Shown: positions 34,060 through 46,715 of the stretch, in pieces
How the letters are laid out: every line of letters begins with the position of its first letter
Numbering within the stretch: position 1 is the stretch's first letter
NCBI GenBank assembly: GCA_006937955.1
Contig: SSNP01000017.1
Coordinates: forward strand, 2,264,624 to 2,328,623
Reading direction: 5' to 3'
Source of the DNA: Pachypanchax playfairii
Taxonomy: Eukaryota > Chordata > Actinopteri > Cyprinodontiformes > Aplocheilidae
Length of the DNA: 64,000 nucleotides
Translations under genes and position numbers: made by a program
The notes under the pieces: model-generated
Databases searched by the model: none
What the model saw: the letters and a program-made list of their open reading frames with translations, nothing else
Told to the model about the DNA's origin: nothing

Positions 34060-34280
34060 CACACTCATTCACACTCTGATGGTGGTGAACTACATGTAGC
34101 TGCTGCTGACCGGACACTGTCTGGCCGTCTGCATTTTACATCATCAACATTCATATAAAGCCAAATCAGTTGAAGTTTCTTTCCCAAGGACGCAACAGCA
34201 GAGTGACCTGGATGGAGACGGGTTTTAACTAGCAATCTTTTGATTACTGGAAGACCTGCCTTAACTTCAAGAGATACTGC
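34060..34280. repeat. Degraded fish interspersed repeat
   Basis: 'gatggtggtgaactacatgt' ... 'cccaaggacgcaacagcaga' ... 'gattactggaagacctgcct' parallels the repeat at 18845-19340, with considerable divergence. Confidence 0.5.
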
Positions 34281-36208
34281 CATGCAAATAAGAAGGTGAA
34301 TCATTTAAACGCTTTTAATTTGGACATTTTAGTGCCAAACTGTTCGTGTGTTAAAGCTTCGAATGGCTGCAGATGCTTAAAGTTTTTATCGTCTGTCTTC
34401 TGTCTGATATCAGCCGTTTTGTGCCTTCTGTCAAAAGATCAGCAGCTTTGTTACAGACAATGAATTTAATAACTCTATAAGGATATTTGAAACTATCATC
34501 ACAGTCATGTACAACATGACCTTTGACCTCCCGTGGCTCATACTTGATCCATTCATCACCAACCTGAACTTAACGCTGTATCATACTAGGTTTAGGCAGT
34601 TCAGCTGACTGACGGCAGCAAACCAATAACCTAAACTCTGACTCAGTTGTACTTAACACTGTGCTGATATGGATAATACTGATGGTAATGGGAGGCTTTA
34701 ATGCCAGTCATGTTGAATAGATGCGCTCAGTCTCTCTGCTGCCTCTCTGGCCAAGCAGAGGTACTGCAACAGTCTGGTTCAGCTTTATTATTAACTGGCC
34801 ACACCTGTAAAGGTGCGTTCAGGGGACTTCTGTTAGGATTTGAGAGACAGGTTGAAATTATTGCTGCTGCTTGTCATATACTGGTTGTGTAGGTCTTTAA
34901 AAACTGAAAAAAATCTGAAATTCCTAATGGAAGATATGAACCCACATTATTTTACTTAAAAAAATAAAAGGTTTTACAAGTAAAACCTTGCAAATATTCC
35001 AAACCTAATATGTTTCTTTTCTTAGTGGGTAACTGAACAGACATGATCACGCTACTCTATAATTGTATCCAGCTTTTTACACCGACTCATTTGGGCTTTT
35101 GAAGTTTTTGAATCCAGTTGTGTTTTGCACCTTAAAGATTTAAAGAAACTGTTTGGCTCCAGAAATATCAACCCATTAGAAGTAGGAAAGACGAGAGAAA
35201 CGAGAGATGGAAAGGAAGAAAAGGGGACCGAGAACAGACACAGATCTATAAATAGGTTTCCCTGCAGCCTGAGAGTAGACAGTAAGTAGACCAGAGACAT
35301 CAATGTGACAGCCTCTCCACTAAAACAGTATACTGTATGCCTCTGTATGAAGAACAAGGATTCAAGTCTCGGGTTTAAAGTGTCTGATTCATCACTTTTA
35401 CTCCAAACAGAGAAATATTTAATAAGAAATGAAATTACAAACATCAGCTGTGCAGATGCCAGCTGTTTCATCAAATGTTATCAATTTTATTTTTCGTTTG
35501 ATAAGACAGAGAGAGTTACTGATTTTTTTTTTTTTTTCTGGCACAAAGACAGCTTTTATGCATGACTGCTTCAAAATGAATAATTCAAGCTAACAGTTGT
35601 ATTATTTATCAAAAAGTTCCACTACATTCAGTCGAAGGTTTTTAAGTGCTATTTTAGGAAACATTCGTCTCAAAACATTTTGAGACACTTTGCATACGTT
35701 TGCAGCCAATCAAATCAAAGTCTTTTAAATATTCAACTCTTTTAAAATGTTTCATGTGATCAGTCAGAACTACAGAGATTTATCTGATGCAAAGAAGTTT
35801 GGGAAAGGTGAGTCTAAAATTAAGTCTTTCACACACACTCCTCCTTTATTTTGGTTACATAACTGTATGTTTTTTTTAAAGGCCTCACGTTTCAAGAGAA
35901 TTACAGCTGTTAAAAAACAAGATAAGTGTGCTGAAGTACCCATTTTCAAACTATGAATTATTCTGCTTTGTGCTTTTTAATTTCAGTAAAAGTTAATAAA
36001 GCAGGATGTGTTTTTCTTACTGTGAGGATTTAGGATTTAATGGGTGTAGAACTGAGATAGAATCCTCCAGTCAGCTCATTATTCAAGGAGGTGAATTCAT
36101 AAGCAATTATCATACAACCTATTTTCTAATCAGTGTTTTTAAGCATACACCTTTAGCAGTCCAGTGTTCTGAGATATCTGCATATTCTTTTACCTGAACA
36201 ATGTCAAG

Positions 36209-36390
36209 CCAATCACGCCTTGTTTTACAATCTGCTCCCCGGGTGCCAGCTGGTTGATAAATTATACCCCTGCCTTGTTTGTGGGTCTGCTGTCTGTTAT
36301 CTAAGCTGGTGACTCATTATGTATGTGGGCACAGGGGATTCCCCACAGAGGGGAGATGGAGTATAAAAAAGTGAAAGCTTCTATCACTCT
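36209..36390 (+). promoter_or_regulatory. Candidate orphan promoter with GATA, AP-1/NF-E2 and kappaB sites
   Basis: In order: CCAAT (36209-36213), TGATAA (36255-36260), GTTATCTAAG with a reverse GATA core (36296-36305), TGACTCA (36310-36316), the palindromic kappaB site GGGGATTCCCC (36334-36344) and TATAAAA (36362-36368). The predicted start is near 36390. The following about 270 bp have no long frame and end in 'cca|gtgagt'-like donor sequence ('caccaca|gtgagt', near 36659), so they could be the first exon of a non-coding transcript. All sites are seen directly; activity is inference. Confidence 0.35.
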
Positions 36391-38224
36391 GCAGCCTGGA
36401 GGGGACGTACAATCCTACTGACAGTAGGCTGGCGGGGTCAGACGTATAGGGAACAAAAGGTCAGAGACGAGGAAGCTGGCTGAGGCTGAAGGGGTGCGTG
36501 CAGTGTGGTCACGGCATATGAAGCTTAGTAAAGACAGCCATGAATTAGTACGTCGCTGTGTGGCTCACTAGCTGGCTCTGAATGTGGAAACTATAGGGAG
36601 GCTGGGTGTGGAAGCAGATGTTGAAGCAAAGTTTCCCCTGATGAAACAAGGACACCACAGTGAGTAACCCGAACCCTAAACAAACACTCTGTTATCCATT
36701 TAAAACAACAGTAGAACAGAAGAGGAAAGAATCAAGCAGCATATTGAAATGCTATATGAGTTATAGAGAAAGAGCAGTCATACAGTGAAGTTACTACTCT
36801 GTATAAATGCTGTATTGTGCTGTTGCATGGCAACTGTTTCCACAGAAATCTTTGCAGAAGCACTCCTCTCTGGTCGTCACATAACTGCAACGAGCAGAAA
36901 AATGGGCTGACTGCAGGAATACAAATGAGCCATTTTAGTTTGCATGGGATGAAGATTATAATGTCTTTTAAACCCATATTCAAAGAATCCAAGGCAGAAA
37001 AATTAACATGTTGTTTTCCTACTTTTTGTATTTTAAACCCTAAAGCTTTCTGTTTTGTGATTTTACTAAATGACATAAGCCATTTTGTGCAGTAATAACA
37101 GAACAGTTGCTGTCGCACAAAAAATCCTTTCAGGATACAAAGTAATCAGAACAATTACAGATAATCTATAAAAGGACTCTGGTTTCATTTTTAGATTAGA
37201 TTTGGACCAAACTAATCCAGAGTTGTTTCAACTTTTCTATCCAAAAACGGGGTTAAATGACCAATATGTCGAGTTAGAATTACCAAAAGAAAAGGTTTAC
37301 ACCGTGTAACCCGAAGACGTTTCACTGCCACTGCACTATAAATCATTTATTTTACTCTGAATGCGTAACATCTTTTCATATGTAACATTCATAACCATTA
37401 CAAAATCATCTTTAATTTTTTTTTTAGAAATATCTAGTCCGTGCAGCTGATTTTCCCTTATTGTGCCTCATGCCATCAGAGACATTGTTCCACCTACACA
37501 CACCTCCAGAGAAACGCTCAGAGTACTCAGCCTTCAAAGGTTCTGCCCCTCTAAAGACAACTTAGTTTAATAAAGCAGAAGTCTGAGCTGACCAGGATAC
37601 TGGAATATAACAGTAACGTTGATGAGGACTTCACCTGTTCAGGATTTTTACATTTTGCAGCATCATGCTTCTCTTTCATCCTCATCTATTTTTACAGCAC
37701 AATCAAAGGAGCTAATAAAGGAATGTTAAATTTAGTTCTTCCAAGGATAAAAAAAATGATATATGCACTATAGAAAGGGTCATTGAACTAAATCCCAAAC
37801 TGGTAATAATATTTCAGGCCAGAATTACATCTGTTTCCCTTTAAATTAACATTTATATATATTTAAATAATGTTCCAAATAATGAAAGTTCATGTAAAAA
37901 TAACAGATTTTGATCATTTTTATCCAATTTCTATTACAAGTGATACGTGTTATATAAATATCATCTGTTTTCACACGTAAAATAACATGTTATTCCAGGT
38001 AAAAACCACAGCTGTGTCTCTGCATTCACTTGTTTTGCTCAAAGGAACTTCAGCAGAGTAGAATCTTACTACTGTGGTCTTCACTTGCAACCCAATACTT
38101 GAATTAAAAAACATAATGTTTCATTCAGTTTAAGGTTAACTATCTAAAACCTACAAGAAAACATTAAAATGCAATGAATAAATGCACATTTTGGTTAAAA
38201 GCAGAAACTCCTCGGTGCTCAGTC

Positions 38225-38236
38225 GCCACCTAGTGG
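38225..38236 (-). promoter_or_regulatory. CTCF-like motif (reverse)
   Basis: On the minus strand CCACTAGGTGGC followed by GA matches the CTCF core. Orientation is opposite to the site at 18185. Confidence 0.45.
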
Positions 38237-38587
38237 TTGATTTTCAGTATTACTGCTGGGTTGATGCGCAATACAAACTCACAGTATGTTAAAATAGTTT
38301 TTTACTTTTAATATTTTCAGTCGCTGTAGGAAAATGTACAAATGGCTTCTTAACCTTTTGGTCCATAAATAAAATTTACAGTGACGTGAATGTGAGGACA
38401 TCTATTCTGACTACTAAACATCTTCTGCTTTCAAAGCACAATGAATGAGTGATTTTAATATTAAGTGCATCCCAAAATCTTCAGTACAGAAAGGTAAAAA
38501 TAAGCTGAGTACAGCAAGCGTGACAAAAAATGATGTAAGGGTAGAAAATCGGATTCACTGTTGCTTTTAATCTTTGAATGTGTCACT

Positions 38588-41500
38588 TCAGTCTGCGCTC
38601 TCTGGAAACGTTTCGTCTTCATACAAGTCCTCCAGCTCTCCTTCTCGGCTCCCCTCTCTGCTGATCTTCCTGCGGGTGACAAATATTTATTCATTTTGTT
38701 AAAATAAAAGTGGAGAAAGAGGAGAAGGGACAGACGAGACAAGACTAGAAACATCACAGAGGACGTGACCCTTCGTTTATCCATCTCACCCTCAAGAGGA
38801 CGAAAACAAGCAGAAAGCAACACAAAGCATCAACAGCTTTCATTCTACAGCCGAAAGCTTTGTTTTGTTTTGTCTGTTTGAAATCCTCTTAAGTCTGAAC
38901 AACAACTAATGAGCTGCACTAAATATGAAGCACTAAGTATGAAGCTCAGTCTAAATGCTTTTTAATAATTTACCTCAAGGAAGGATGAGGCAGAGGCGAA
39001 GACCCCAGTAAGCCCCAAGAACCACTGCAAGAAGGAGATTTCATGAACAAACTGGACTGTAACGAGACTGCAGCATGATAAACGTGACATCTAAAACCTT
39101 AGATATCTTTTATTCTTGAGAGAAACACAAAAAAATGAACAATTCAGTGTTTGTAAGTGAAACACAAATCAGCCAGTAACCATGTAGCTTCAGCACCGTC
39201 AGCTGTTTGTGTCTTTGTGATGGACTTTAAATCATCATTTAACAATTCAGCTTTTAAAAATTTTTAAGAAAACACGCTCATTCGTGAGCACACGAGCTTT
39301 AATGAATGTTGTGAGTTCCTACTTTCTGCAAAAGGTGGGGAAAAATCACTTCATGAAAACATTTAGATTTATAATTTCATTGTTGGTAATTTTGTTAGTA
39401 CTGGTTGAAAATAAAGTTATCATCTGAATTTTAGTAAGCAAAAAAGAGTCTTCCTAACCCAAAACTAAGAGAGAAACTTCCGATTTATTTGACATGATAG
39501 TGGAAAATATAGTAATATGTTTCAGAAGGGACAAACTTTTGTCTGATGTTTGTCTGGATCAATAAAAAAAAAACTGTGAAAGCACAAAAATTGAATCTAA
39601 ATCCTTTAGTAAATGTGGAAACATGTAAATGATTGTGATCACAGCAGGTAAAATATATAAAGGTTAGAAATTTGGCAGAGCTGCAAAAATGGAGAGACCA
39701 AGCTTTTAATTTGTAGGGTCCCAGAATATTGATTAAGATCCTTCATTTCCTCTTTTACAATCAGCTGTCATGGAAATTAACTGTATTTTAAAAAGCACAA
39801 CTCGCCTTAAGGGTGCCTTCATTTTAATGTTAGTAAAATAACAAATAATTAACAGGGAGTTTCTAATCAGGTTATTAACACTGTCGTTATCATTATCAAA
39901 ACAAATAAACACACATATTTAACATTAAAACATAAATGAGATTATTTCTATCATAAAAAAGAGTGACACCAAAGAAAACATCCTTCAAATAAAAACATCT
40001 TGAACTCACTGAAGCATCATGTCTGCTCTTTTCACACCGTCAAACAAATTGTAATGTGTTTTCATCCACTGATGATCAGCGGCAGCTTAGATTTTATCAC
40101 ACGTGTGAGTAAGACTGTTTGACTGAGTGGGAGAGAGTTTTTACTGCGTGCTGCACCGCTGCTGATGATGACTGTGTGGAGGAGGATGAGGGTGAAGAGG
40201 AGCAGGAAATGGCTGCAGCTTTAAATCTTTTCACACGGAGGTGTAATTAGCTGCAGCTCTCATTGACAACGTTTACTTGTTAGTGGAAAACCAAACTGCA
40301 GCTGCATTTAGCTCATTAAGACAGAACCAGTGCTTTTAGTCAACTTTAGTAACTCCACAGTAACAAAGTTACAACAAAACAACATGAGACTGGTGTGGCT
40401 GATGTGCGTGTAACATGTCAGAGACACATATGAAGCATGGAACTGATCTATTTTTAATACAAGCATCTGTTGGCTGCTTTGTTTTGTTAGAGGCCTAATT
40501 GCAGAACTGGCAGAGCGCAGCAGACGGGATTTACAGAGTAGGCTACTTACGTAAGAAGACCTCCGGGGGCAGACATGGACCTCTCGGCCCGTCTGCCCTG
40601 ACACTCAAAGGGATTACTGAAAGACCGCTTCCTCAGCATGGACTTCACAAGAATCTGCAGAGGACATCACACAGAGTCTCACAAAATACACAAAACTCTT
40701 CTTCTAAAAACTGTTAAAATTAGAGACACTTTCTTCATGTTATTTGCTCATATTGAAAGTTGTTTTTTATAATTGACTAACTGGTTAAGTATTATTTTTA
40801 TTCTGCAGATTTAAGTATTAAATGTTGAATAACAGCGTCATCAGAACTAATTAGTGTCTTTGTAAAAATATCATCATATAATATAAATTTTTTTTAAAAA
40901 CCAAAGTATTGAATTATATGACTTGTTTAAAACTGATTTAAGCCAAATTAGAGATCTGAAGGTCTGATGAAGTGAGTTAACTACTGAGGAGATGTTTCCT
41001 GCGTCAGAGCCGAGGGGACGGCAGCGTGCGACTCACCACAGCAGAAAGGCTGGGGATGAGTTTGATGCTGTTCTGAACGTCCTCATCAGTGACCTCCACC
41101 GCCGTGCAGTGCTCCTCCTCCAGAGGGAGAGGATTGGAGCCATTCTCCGTCACCCACGGATGGAGCTGGAATAACAACACGCCCTTAGAACAAAAAGTCA
41201 TGAAAAAACTTACCAAACAGCTGAACAGCTTCTTACTTTTATTTCAGGGACGGTGATCCTGGTTGCTGGGTTTTTATCCAGCATCCTTTTGATCAGATCT
41301 TTCAGCTCGTTGCTTATTGACGGTCTGTTCAAGAAAAAATAAAACCAAAACCAGGAAAATTATGAATCCTATTTTTAACAGCCAGTCTTCAAATGAAACA
41401 AAATGGCACAAGTTAAATGATTTAACATGTGAAATAGAACTTAATTCAGATCATCTTTAAAGGATAAAGAGAAATCAAGAGACTGCAACTATGATGAATA

Positions 41501-44500
41501 AACTCTTCATATTAATTATTATGGATTCATTTCAAATCTATTGTGAAGATATAAAACATGAACATTGTTGAGATAAATGTTTAAAAGTCAAAAGGATCTT
41601 TTGAAACCTGATTTGAACCCGTACAGAAACATTTATATCACAACATAAATCTTTGTGTTTTTACTTACGTCTCCGGAAACTCAACAGGTTCGTTCTTGAT
41701 CTTGTTGTGCAGAGAAACTATGTACTCGTCGTAAAACGGGCACTGAAAAAGGGTAAATAATATCAAAATGATAAATATATTTACATTCAAGTTTAGATTG
41801 ATAACTGCACACTTCAGTAAATTTACCTCCCCAAAGACAAAACAGTAGAGAGTGACTCCCATCGCCCAAACGTCTAACGCCTGTAAAAAACACATATATA
41901 TACGTATTACTGATACTTTTTCTGTATGTGGAGACATGTTGCGTCTTAGATCAACATCTCACTTTTCCACTGAAGCTTTGCTGTTGGTCGCTCATCGTTT
42001 CAGGAGCCATGAAGGCCGGAGTCCCCGCTGTGCTCGACAGCAGAGCATCTGTCCCCTCAAACTCGTTACTCACACCGAAGTCTGCGATCTTGACGTGACC
42101 GTCGTCTCCCAGCAGCAGATTGGAGGGTTTGATGTCTCTGTGGATGATCTTATGGTAATGCACTGAAAAACACAGACACAGAAACTGTTAGTGTTTATCA
42201 TCATTCAGGTTTTACTTTACAATATTAAAGAATTAAAGTCTTAATTTCTTTTAAAAATAACTATTTCTGCTTCCTGTCGGGTTGAGGGGAACATCAGAGG
42301 ACAGTAAACTGTAAACATTGTTGGTGACTCACTGCTCGCCCTTAACGAGTTGCTTGAAAGTTTACCAGAACTACCACAAGTCCCATTCAAGAGTCTGACC
42401 ACTTTTACAACCACCTGAGCTGCACTTTACTCAGCCTGATGGTACCTGTCAGTGACCTGCAGAGTCTCATATGCTAGTCTAGTCCTGTAGGACTCCTTCG
42501 TTAGCCTGATGGCTCCCTTCACCTGAGGTTTCCCCCACGGTTTGGGGAGTACCCCCATAATAGGCACAGACCACCTTATGTCTGCAAATATGTGCAGCTG
42601 CAGCTGCAGCTGCAGCACAGGCCTGGAACATGGACTCGGTGTCCTCTCCTCCCACTGGAATACTGGGAAAGGCCTCGTCAGGTGTTCCCAGCACACTGAA
42701 CCCTTCTGCCTGGCATCTTCCACCTGATCTACCAGGTGGTGATCAGCTGACAGCTCCTCTCTTCACCTGAGTGTCCAAGATACAATCTGATGGCATGATT
42801 ACAACATCAATCATAGACCTGCAACCCAGGATGTGCCACGTGCACTTATGGACACCAAACATGGTGTTTGCTAAGGACAAACCAGAACTAGCACAGAAGT
42901 CCTATAACAAAACACCACAGGCCTCGTTCCTGGGTCACACCCCAGCCCACCGGGGTCAGGTAACAGTTCGCTGTCATCATAAGTGTTTCTGAATTACACT
43001 TAGTCCGACCCCTCAGGGGAGACCCTACCAGGTGTAAACATTTTTAAAGTAAAACAATATAACTACTTCTAAAAAGACTTTTATACAGTTTTTTATTCAT
43101 TTGAAAAATTTTCAGGTCGATACAAAGAAAAACATGAATATATTAAATGTTAACGAAACTCACCATCCTCTCAAATATAGAAATAAAAGTGGGATATTTT
43201 CAGTGGTTAAAGAAATTGCAGTTTTTTTCAGAAATTAGTCATTCTCACGCAACTTGACTGAAAACATGAAGTTCCACACATGTAAATAAAGCTGCTGTAT
43301 GATTCATGACTTTCAACAATGTAGAATCAGGATAAAACTTGTAACTTACAGTACTCTATTCCTAGGATGACGTCTCTGAAATAAAACTGAGCCTGATCTT
43401 CTGTTAGCGGGTCGTCTGTCGGTACCTCCATCACCGGACTGACTCATGAAACATACAAAATAAAGTCACAAATACACAAAATAACACACACCAACACCTG
43501 CAACACCTCAAACAGACAACTTCTACACCAGTGTGTAAAAACATACCCTTTTGTCATCAGTTCGAAAGCTTAAAGACAAAATCCTTTCAAATTAATCAAA
43601 ACTGAACATTATGCTGTTACTGTGCTGTAAACAGAAAACTGATTTCATACCCATGTGAAGTCCATCTTCATCAGGATCATCAAGCACCTGCAACAAACAT
43701 TAGCTTTAATATAATCAATATCAATATCATCATAAAACATATTGTAACTCTTTAAATATATTCTTGTAAAACTCGTTTGATTTGTTTCCAAAGAGCCAAA
43801 TATTTGTAAAATCGTCTGAATTGGTCTCGATCGATAGTTCAGTTCAGATTTTTCTTTAAATTTTTGGTGGTTTTTTTTTTCTTCTCATTTGAATGTTATT
43901 ATTGTATCACAATGCAGATTACCATAGCATTTATACATTCAAAGTAGTTTACAAAATGTCCACATTACTTAAACCTAACTGTCCAGTATCCAAACTTATA
44001 CATGTCCACATTGTCCACTCTTTCTTACTCACTTTGTGTTACAAAAATCAAAATGAAAAACATCAAAATACGCTGAACTTTTGCTGTTTTTGTAAAACTT
44101 TTGTGCAGTGTTGTTTTTCTGTTGCTCATGTTTCTTCACACTGACCTCCACCAGTTTTACAACATTGGGATGGTCCAGTTTCTTGAGGATGGCGATCTCC
44201 CTGTAAGCCTTGTCCAGGGGCTGCAAGGATTTTGGGAACGGGTCTGAGTTTGACCCGGAAGGAGACGGTCGGCCTGAAAATTACACGAACATCCATCAGC
44301 ACAAAAACAATCCAGAAGATCTACTTAAAGACTCAGATTTTTATCTCACTCACGCAAAAATCCACACTGCTTCATCAGCCTCTTCTTGGACACGACTTTC
44401 ATTGCCTGGAATATTAAAATGATGTTAGAGATGTTTGTTTTTAAAGTGAATGTTTTAAAGTAAACTTCAACTTACATAATACTGTTCAGAATCTTCATTG

Positions 44501-44981
44501 TAAGCTAGTTTCACGACTCCATATGAACCCTGTGAAGGAGAAACAGCTTTTATACATCAGCTCTCCTCCGTGACAACAGTATCAATATTATTGATCGATC
44601 ACCTTTCCAATCTCTTTCTTCAGTTTATATTGGTTGAGCTGGACACAGTCCTGTAAAAGTTAAAAAGGAAAATTAAAATGTCTCAAATAAAAAGATGATT
44701 TAAAATGTCACTTATTGTTTCCTCACGTCGATTCCTGTGATGGACACTCGTTTGGTCTCGATGGTCAGGTGTCGGATCATTCGGCTTCCTCTCTCCTGCA
44801 GAGACATCTTCCTGTCAGAGAACTGAGGTCTTTGGCTGCCGGTGGACCTCGGAGCCCCTGACCTGAAGCCATTGGGAGGGGTTGTTCTGTTGGCAGCCAT
44901 GTTCATGGCGGCTACCACGTCTGCCAGCTCCCCGTTCTGTTCTGAGTCCAGTTCTGCTCTGCAGATGCTGTCGGTGCTCAT
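38588..44981 (-). CDS. camkk1: Calcium/calmodulin-dependent protein kinase kinase 1 (CaMKK alpha)
   Basis: Ser/Thr kinase that phosphorylates the activation loops of CaMKI, CaMKIV and related kinases after Ca2+/calmodulin binding. Sixteen coding exons, transcription order: 44727-44981, 44603-44650, 44476-44529, 44354-44405, 44146-44273, 43651-43687, 43547-43568, 43350-43438, 41963-42162, 41827-41880, 41669-41742, 41237-41324, 41037-41165, 40551-40654, 38974-39024, 38588-38669. All junctions keep frame; 488 aa (human CAMKK1 505). Visible: GKGSYGVV loop (100-107), ATP-binding Lys122, the Arg/Pro insert after RRPSPSG, HRD with Asp238, DFG at 256-258, APE at 281-283, and the autoinhibitory/calmodulin region IPSLSAVILVKSMLRKRSF. 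LLLGDDGHVKIADFGVSN and LVKSMLRKRSF favour CAMKK1 over CAMKK2. The leader exon splices in at 45051; a non-coding first exon probably ends at 46036. Confidence 0.95.
42290..43030 (-). mobile_element. Non-LTR retrotransposon endonuclease fragment in a camkk1 intron
   Basis: Read on the minus strand, broken frames contain endonuclease-like pieces such as NTMFG..HKCTW, GCRSMIDVVIM and LDTQVKRGA, typical of the C-terminal part of the AP-endonuclease domain in fish LINE ORF2. Stops and frame shifts show that it is inactive. It lies between the exons at 41963-42162 and 43350-43438. Confidence 0.65.
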
Positions 44982-46035
44982 AATCGGCAGTCTGTTGTGT
45001 TTCGCTCACAGCTGAATGTCCTTCAGAGGGTTTGGTAGAAAGGATGCATCACTGTGCTGAGAGACGGAAAAGAAGAAAGAAAGTACACATACTGAGAGAT
45101 AAAATCCAGATATTCAGATTTCAATTAAATCTGCTATAACATAAACTTCTCACTGGTTGACTGACTCCAGAGTTGAAAATAATCTAAGACTCATTGTCAT
45201 GTTCCTGTTCAGGGTGGAAGGTCATTGTTCAAGAGGTACAAAAAGTACTGAGAAACATCGTGAAATGTCTTAATTTTTAAGATTTTTGTGGCTTTTACGC
45301 AGCAAAGTTAGAACAAACTGTAGGCTTCCTGCTTCATGATGGCTCCCGCTCAACCAGCTGACCTCCCCCAAATCCCAAAATGGCTCAATTTATGTTATAA
45401 AAATCTGAGTGTTTTGGTTTAATTTTGATGTTTTATGAAATAATTTTGTTGCTCTGAGACTAAAATTAAATTTAAAAATTAAAAATTAAAAAGCATATTT
45501 TTTATAAACATGTTAAAAAGTATTTTGTCTTTAAATTATAGATAAAATATATATTCTCAACTGAATTTTATTGATTTATAGAGTCTCTTTAATGTGAAAG
45601 AGTTTCTTTAATTTACTGCAAATCAACATTAAAACACAGAGAAAAAAATATCATTTGCAGATTGCATCACCAGTGAATCTTTATCAAATACAAAGTGCGT
45701 TTGGTTTTTCCAAACCATAATAAAAGTAACAATAGTTTTAATAACATGACGACAGTCTAACACTCAGATTGCTTTGAGTGAGACTTGCTGTTGCTTGAAA
45801 TCCAGTTCAGAGAAGTGAAAAGCTTCTTATGTCACTTAGCGGGAAGCTTTAACAGGATTTTCAATTCACAATATTTACATCGAGAACTGGACGTCCACTG
45901 AATTCACATGAAGAACGCAAATCTGCCTTGTTACATTACTTAAAGTTGTAGATAAACTGTTTAAAAACGATTAAGAGGCTCTCACCTGACTTTCCCACCA
46001 AGAAAACATAAATGTGAAATAAATTATTTACTCAC

Positions 46036-46140
46036 ACAGAAGACGCGTCCTGTGAATCTGCATGTTGTCAGGAGGTGAAGCTCCTCGCAGGCTGCAGGAC
46101 ATTCACTGACGAGCAGCCGGGACATCAGCAGCACACGTCT
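46036..46140 (-). other. camkk1: Probable non-coding exon 1 of camkk1
   Basis: On the minus strand GC-richer sequence ends in 'cttctgt|gtgagt', a strong donor at 46036, while the ATG exon has an acceptor 'tcagcacag' at 45051/45052. The upstream limit is not visible. About 0.6 kb separates it from the vps37-like start on the other strand. Confidence 0.4.
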
Positions 46141-46715
46141 TAGGGATTAACCACATATAGAAGAGGGAGAGTTATTCTGAGAACAGCAGGATCATGTTGA
46201 CAAGCTGCACAACAAAAACCCATCAACAGAACACAGGGAGCAGTTACATCATGCACGGCTCAACAGCACACAAGTTCACTTCTAACTTTCATCTCTCGGT
46301 GAAATCGGTCTAATAAGGAATAAGATTAGCACTTTGTATTATGTAACTCTTGTATGTAAACATGTTGTTTATCTCTTAACTCTGCATATGGTTTTAAAAG
46401 CATTCGGTGCCAAATGGATTTGGGACTTTTTTATTTACAAATGCTGTATTTTTAACTTTCAGACTTGTAAACGATGTGTAAACACAAGCTCAGCTGAGAG
46501 TTTTAACATCTGGAACTTGGCTAAAAGGATAAATAAACAAAAAACAAACAAACAAATAAATAAACAAACAACTAACTCTTGACTGGTGATGAAAGGCTAT
46601 CAGTGTATTTAAAAAATCATTCATTTAAACTGCAGTATTCCCTCTTGTAAGGCTGTAATAATGCTTCTGTTTTTCATCATTGCATCACGTAAGCACAGTT
46701 TCCAACAGTCCCTGA

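Larger units (their letters stand above)
31810..38587. other. Gene-poor interval
   Basis: No coding exon with supporting splice sites and recognisable protein was found. The interval contains a (GT)n tract near 32680-32713, a paired CCAAT/TATA promoter-like cluster at 33193-33257, a degraded repeat near 34060-34280, the compact promoter-like cluster at 36209-36390 and a CTCF-like site at 38225. Open frames at 35052-35474 and 36732-37118 (minus) have AT-driven composition and no motif. Confidence 0.5.

Noticed and set aside
35052..35474. 140-codon minus-strand open frame
   Set aside because: Composition is that of AT-rich non-coding DNA, no family resemblance, no splice partners.
36405..36440. 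Small hairpin 'cctactgacagtagg' as a microRNA
   Set aside because: The stem is only six base pairs with no extended arms, far too short for a precursor.
36732..37118. 128-codon minus-strand frame overlapping a 92-codon plus-strand frame
   Set aside because: Neither has recognisable motifs; both lie in a repeat-poor, gene-poor interval and look like chance frames.
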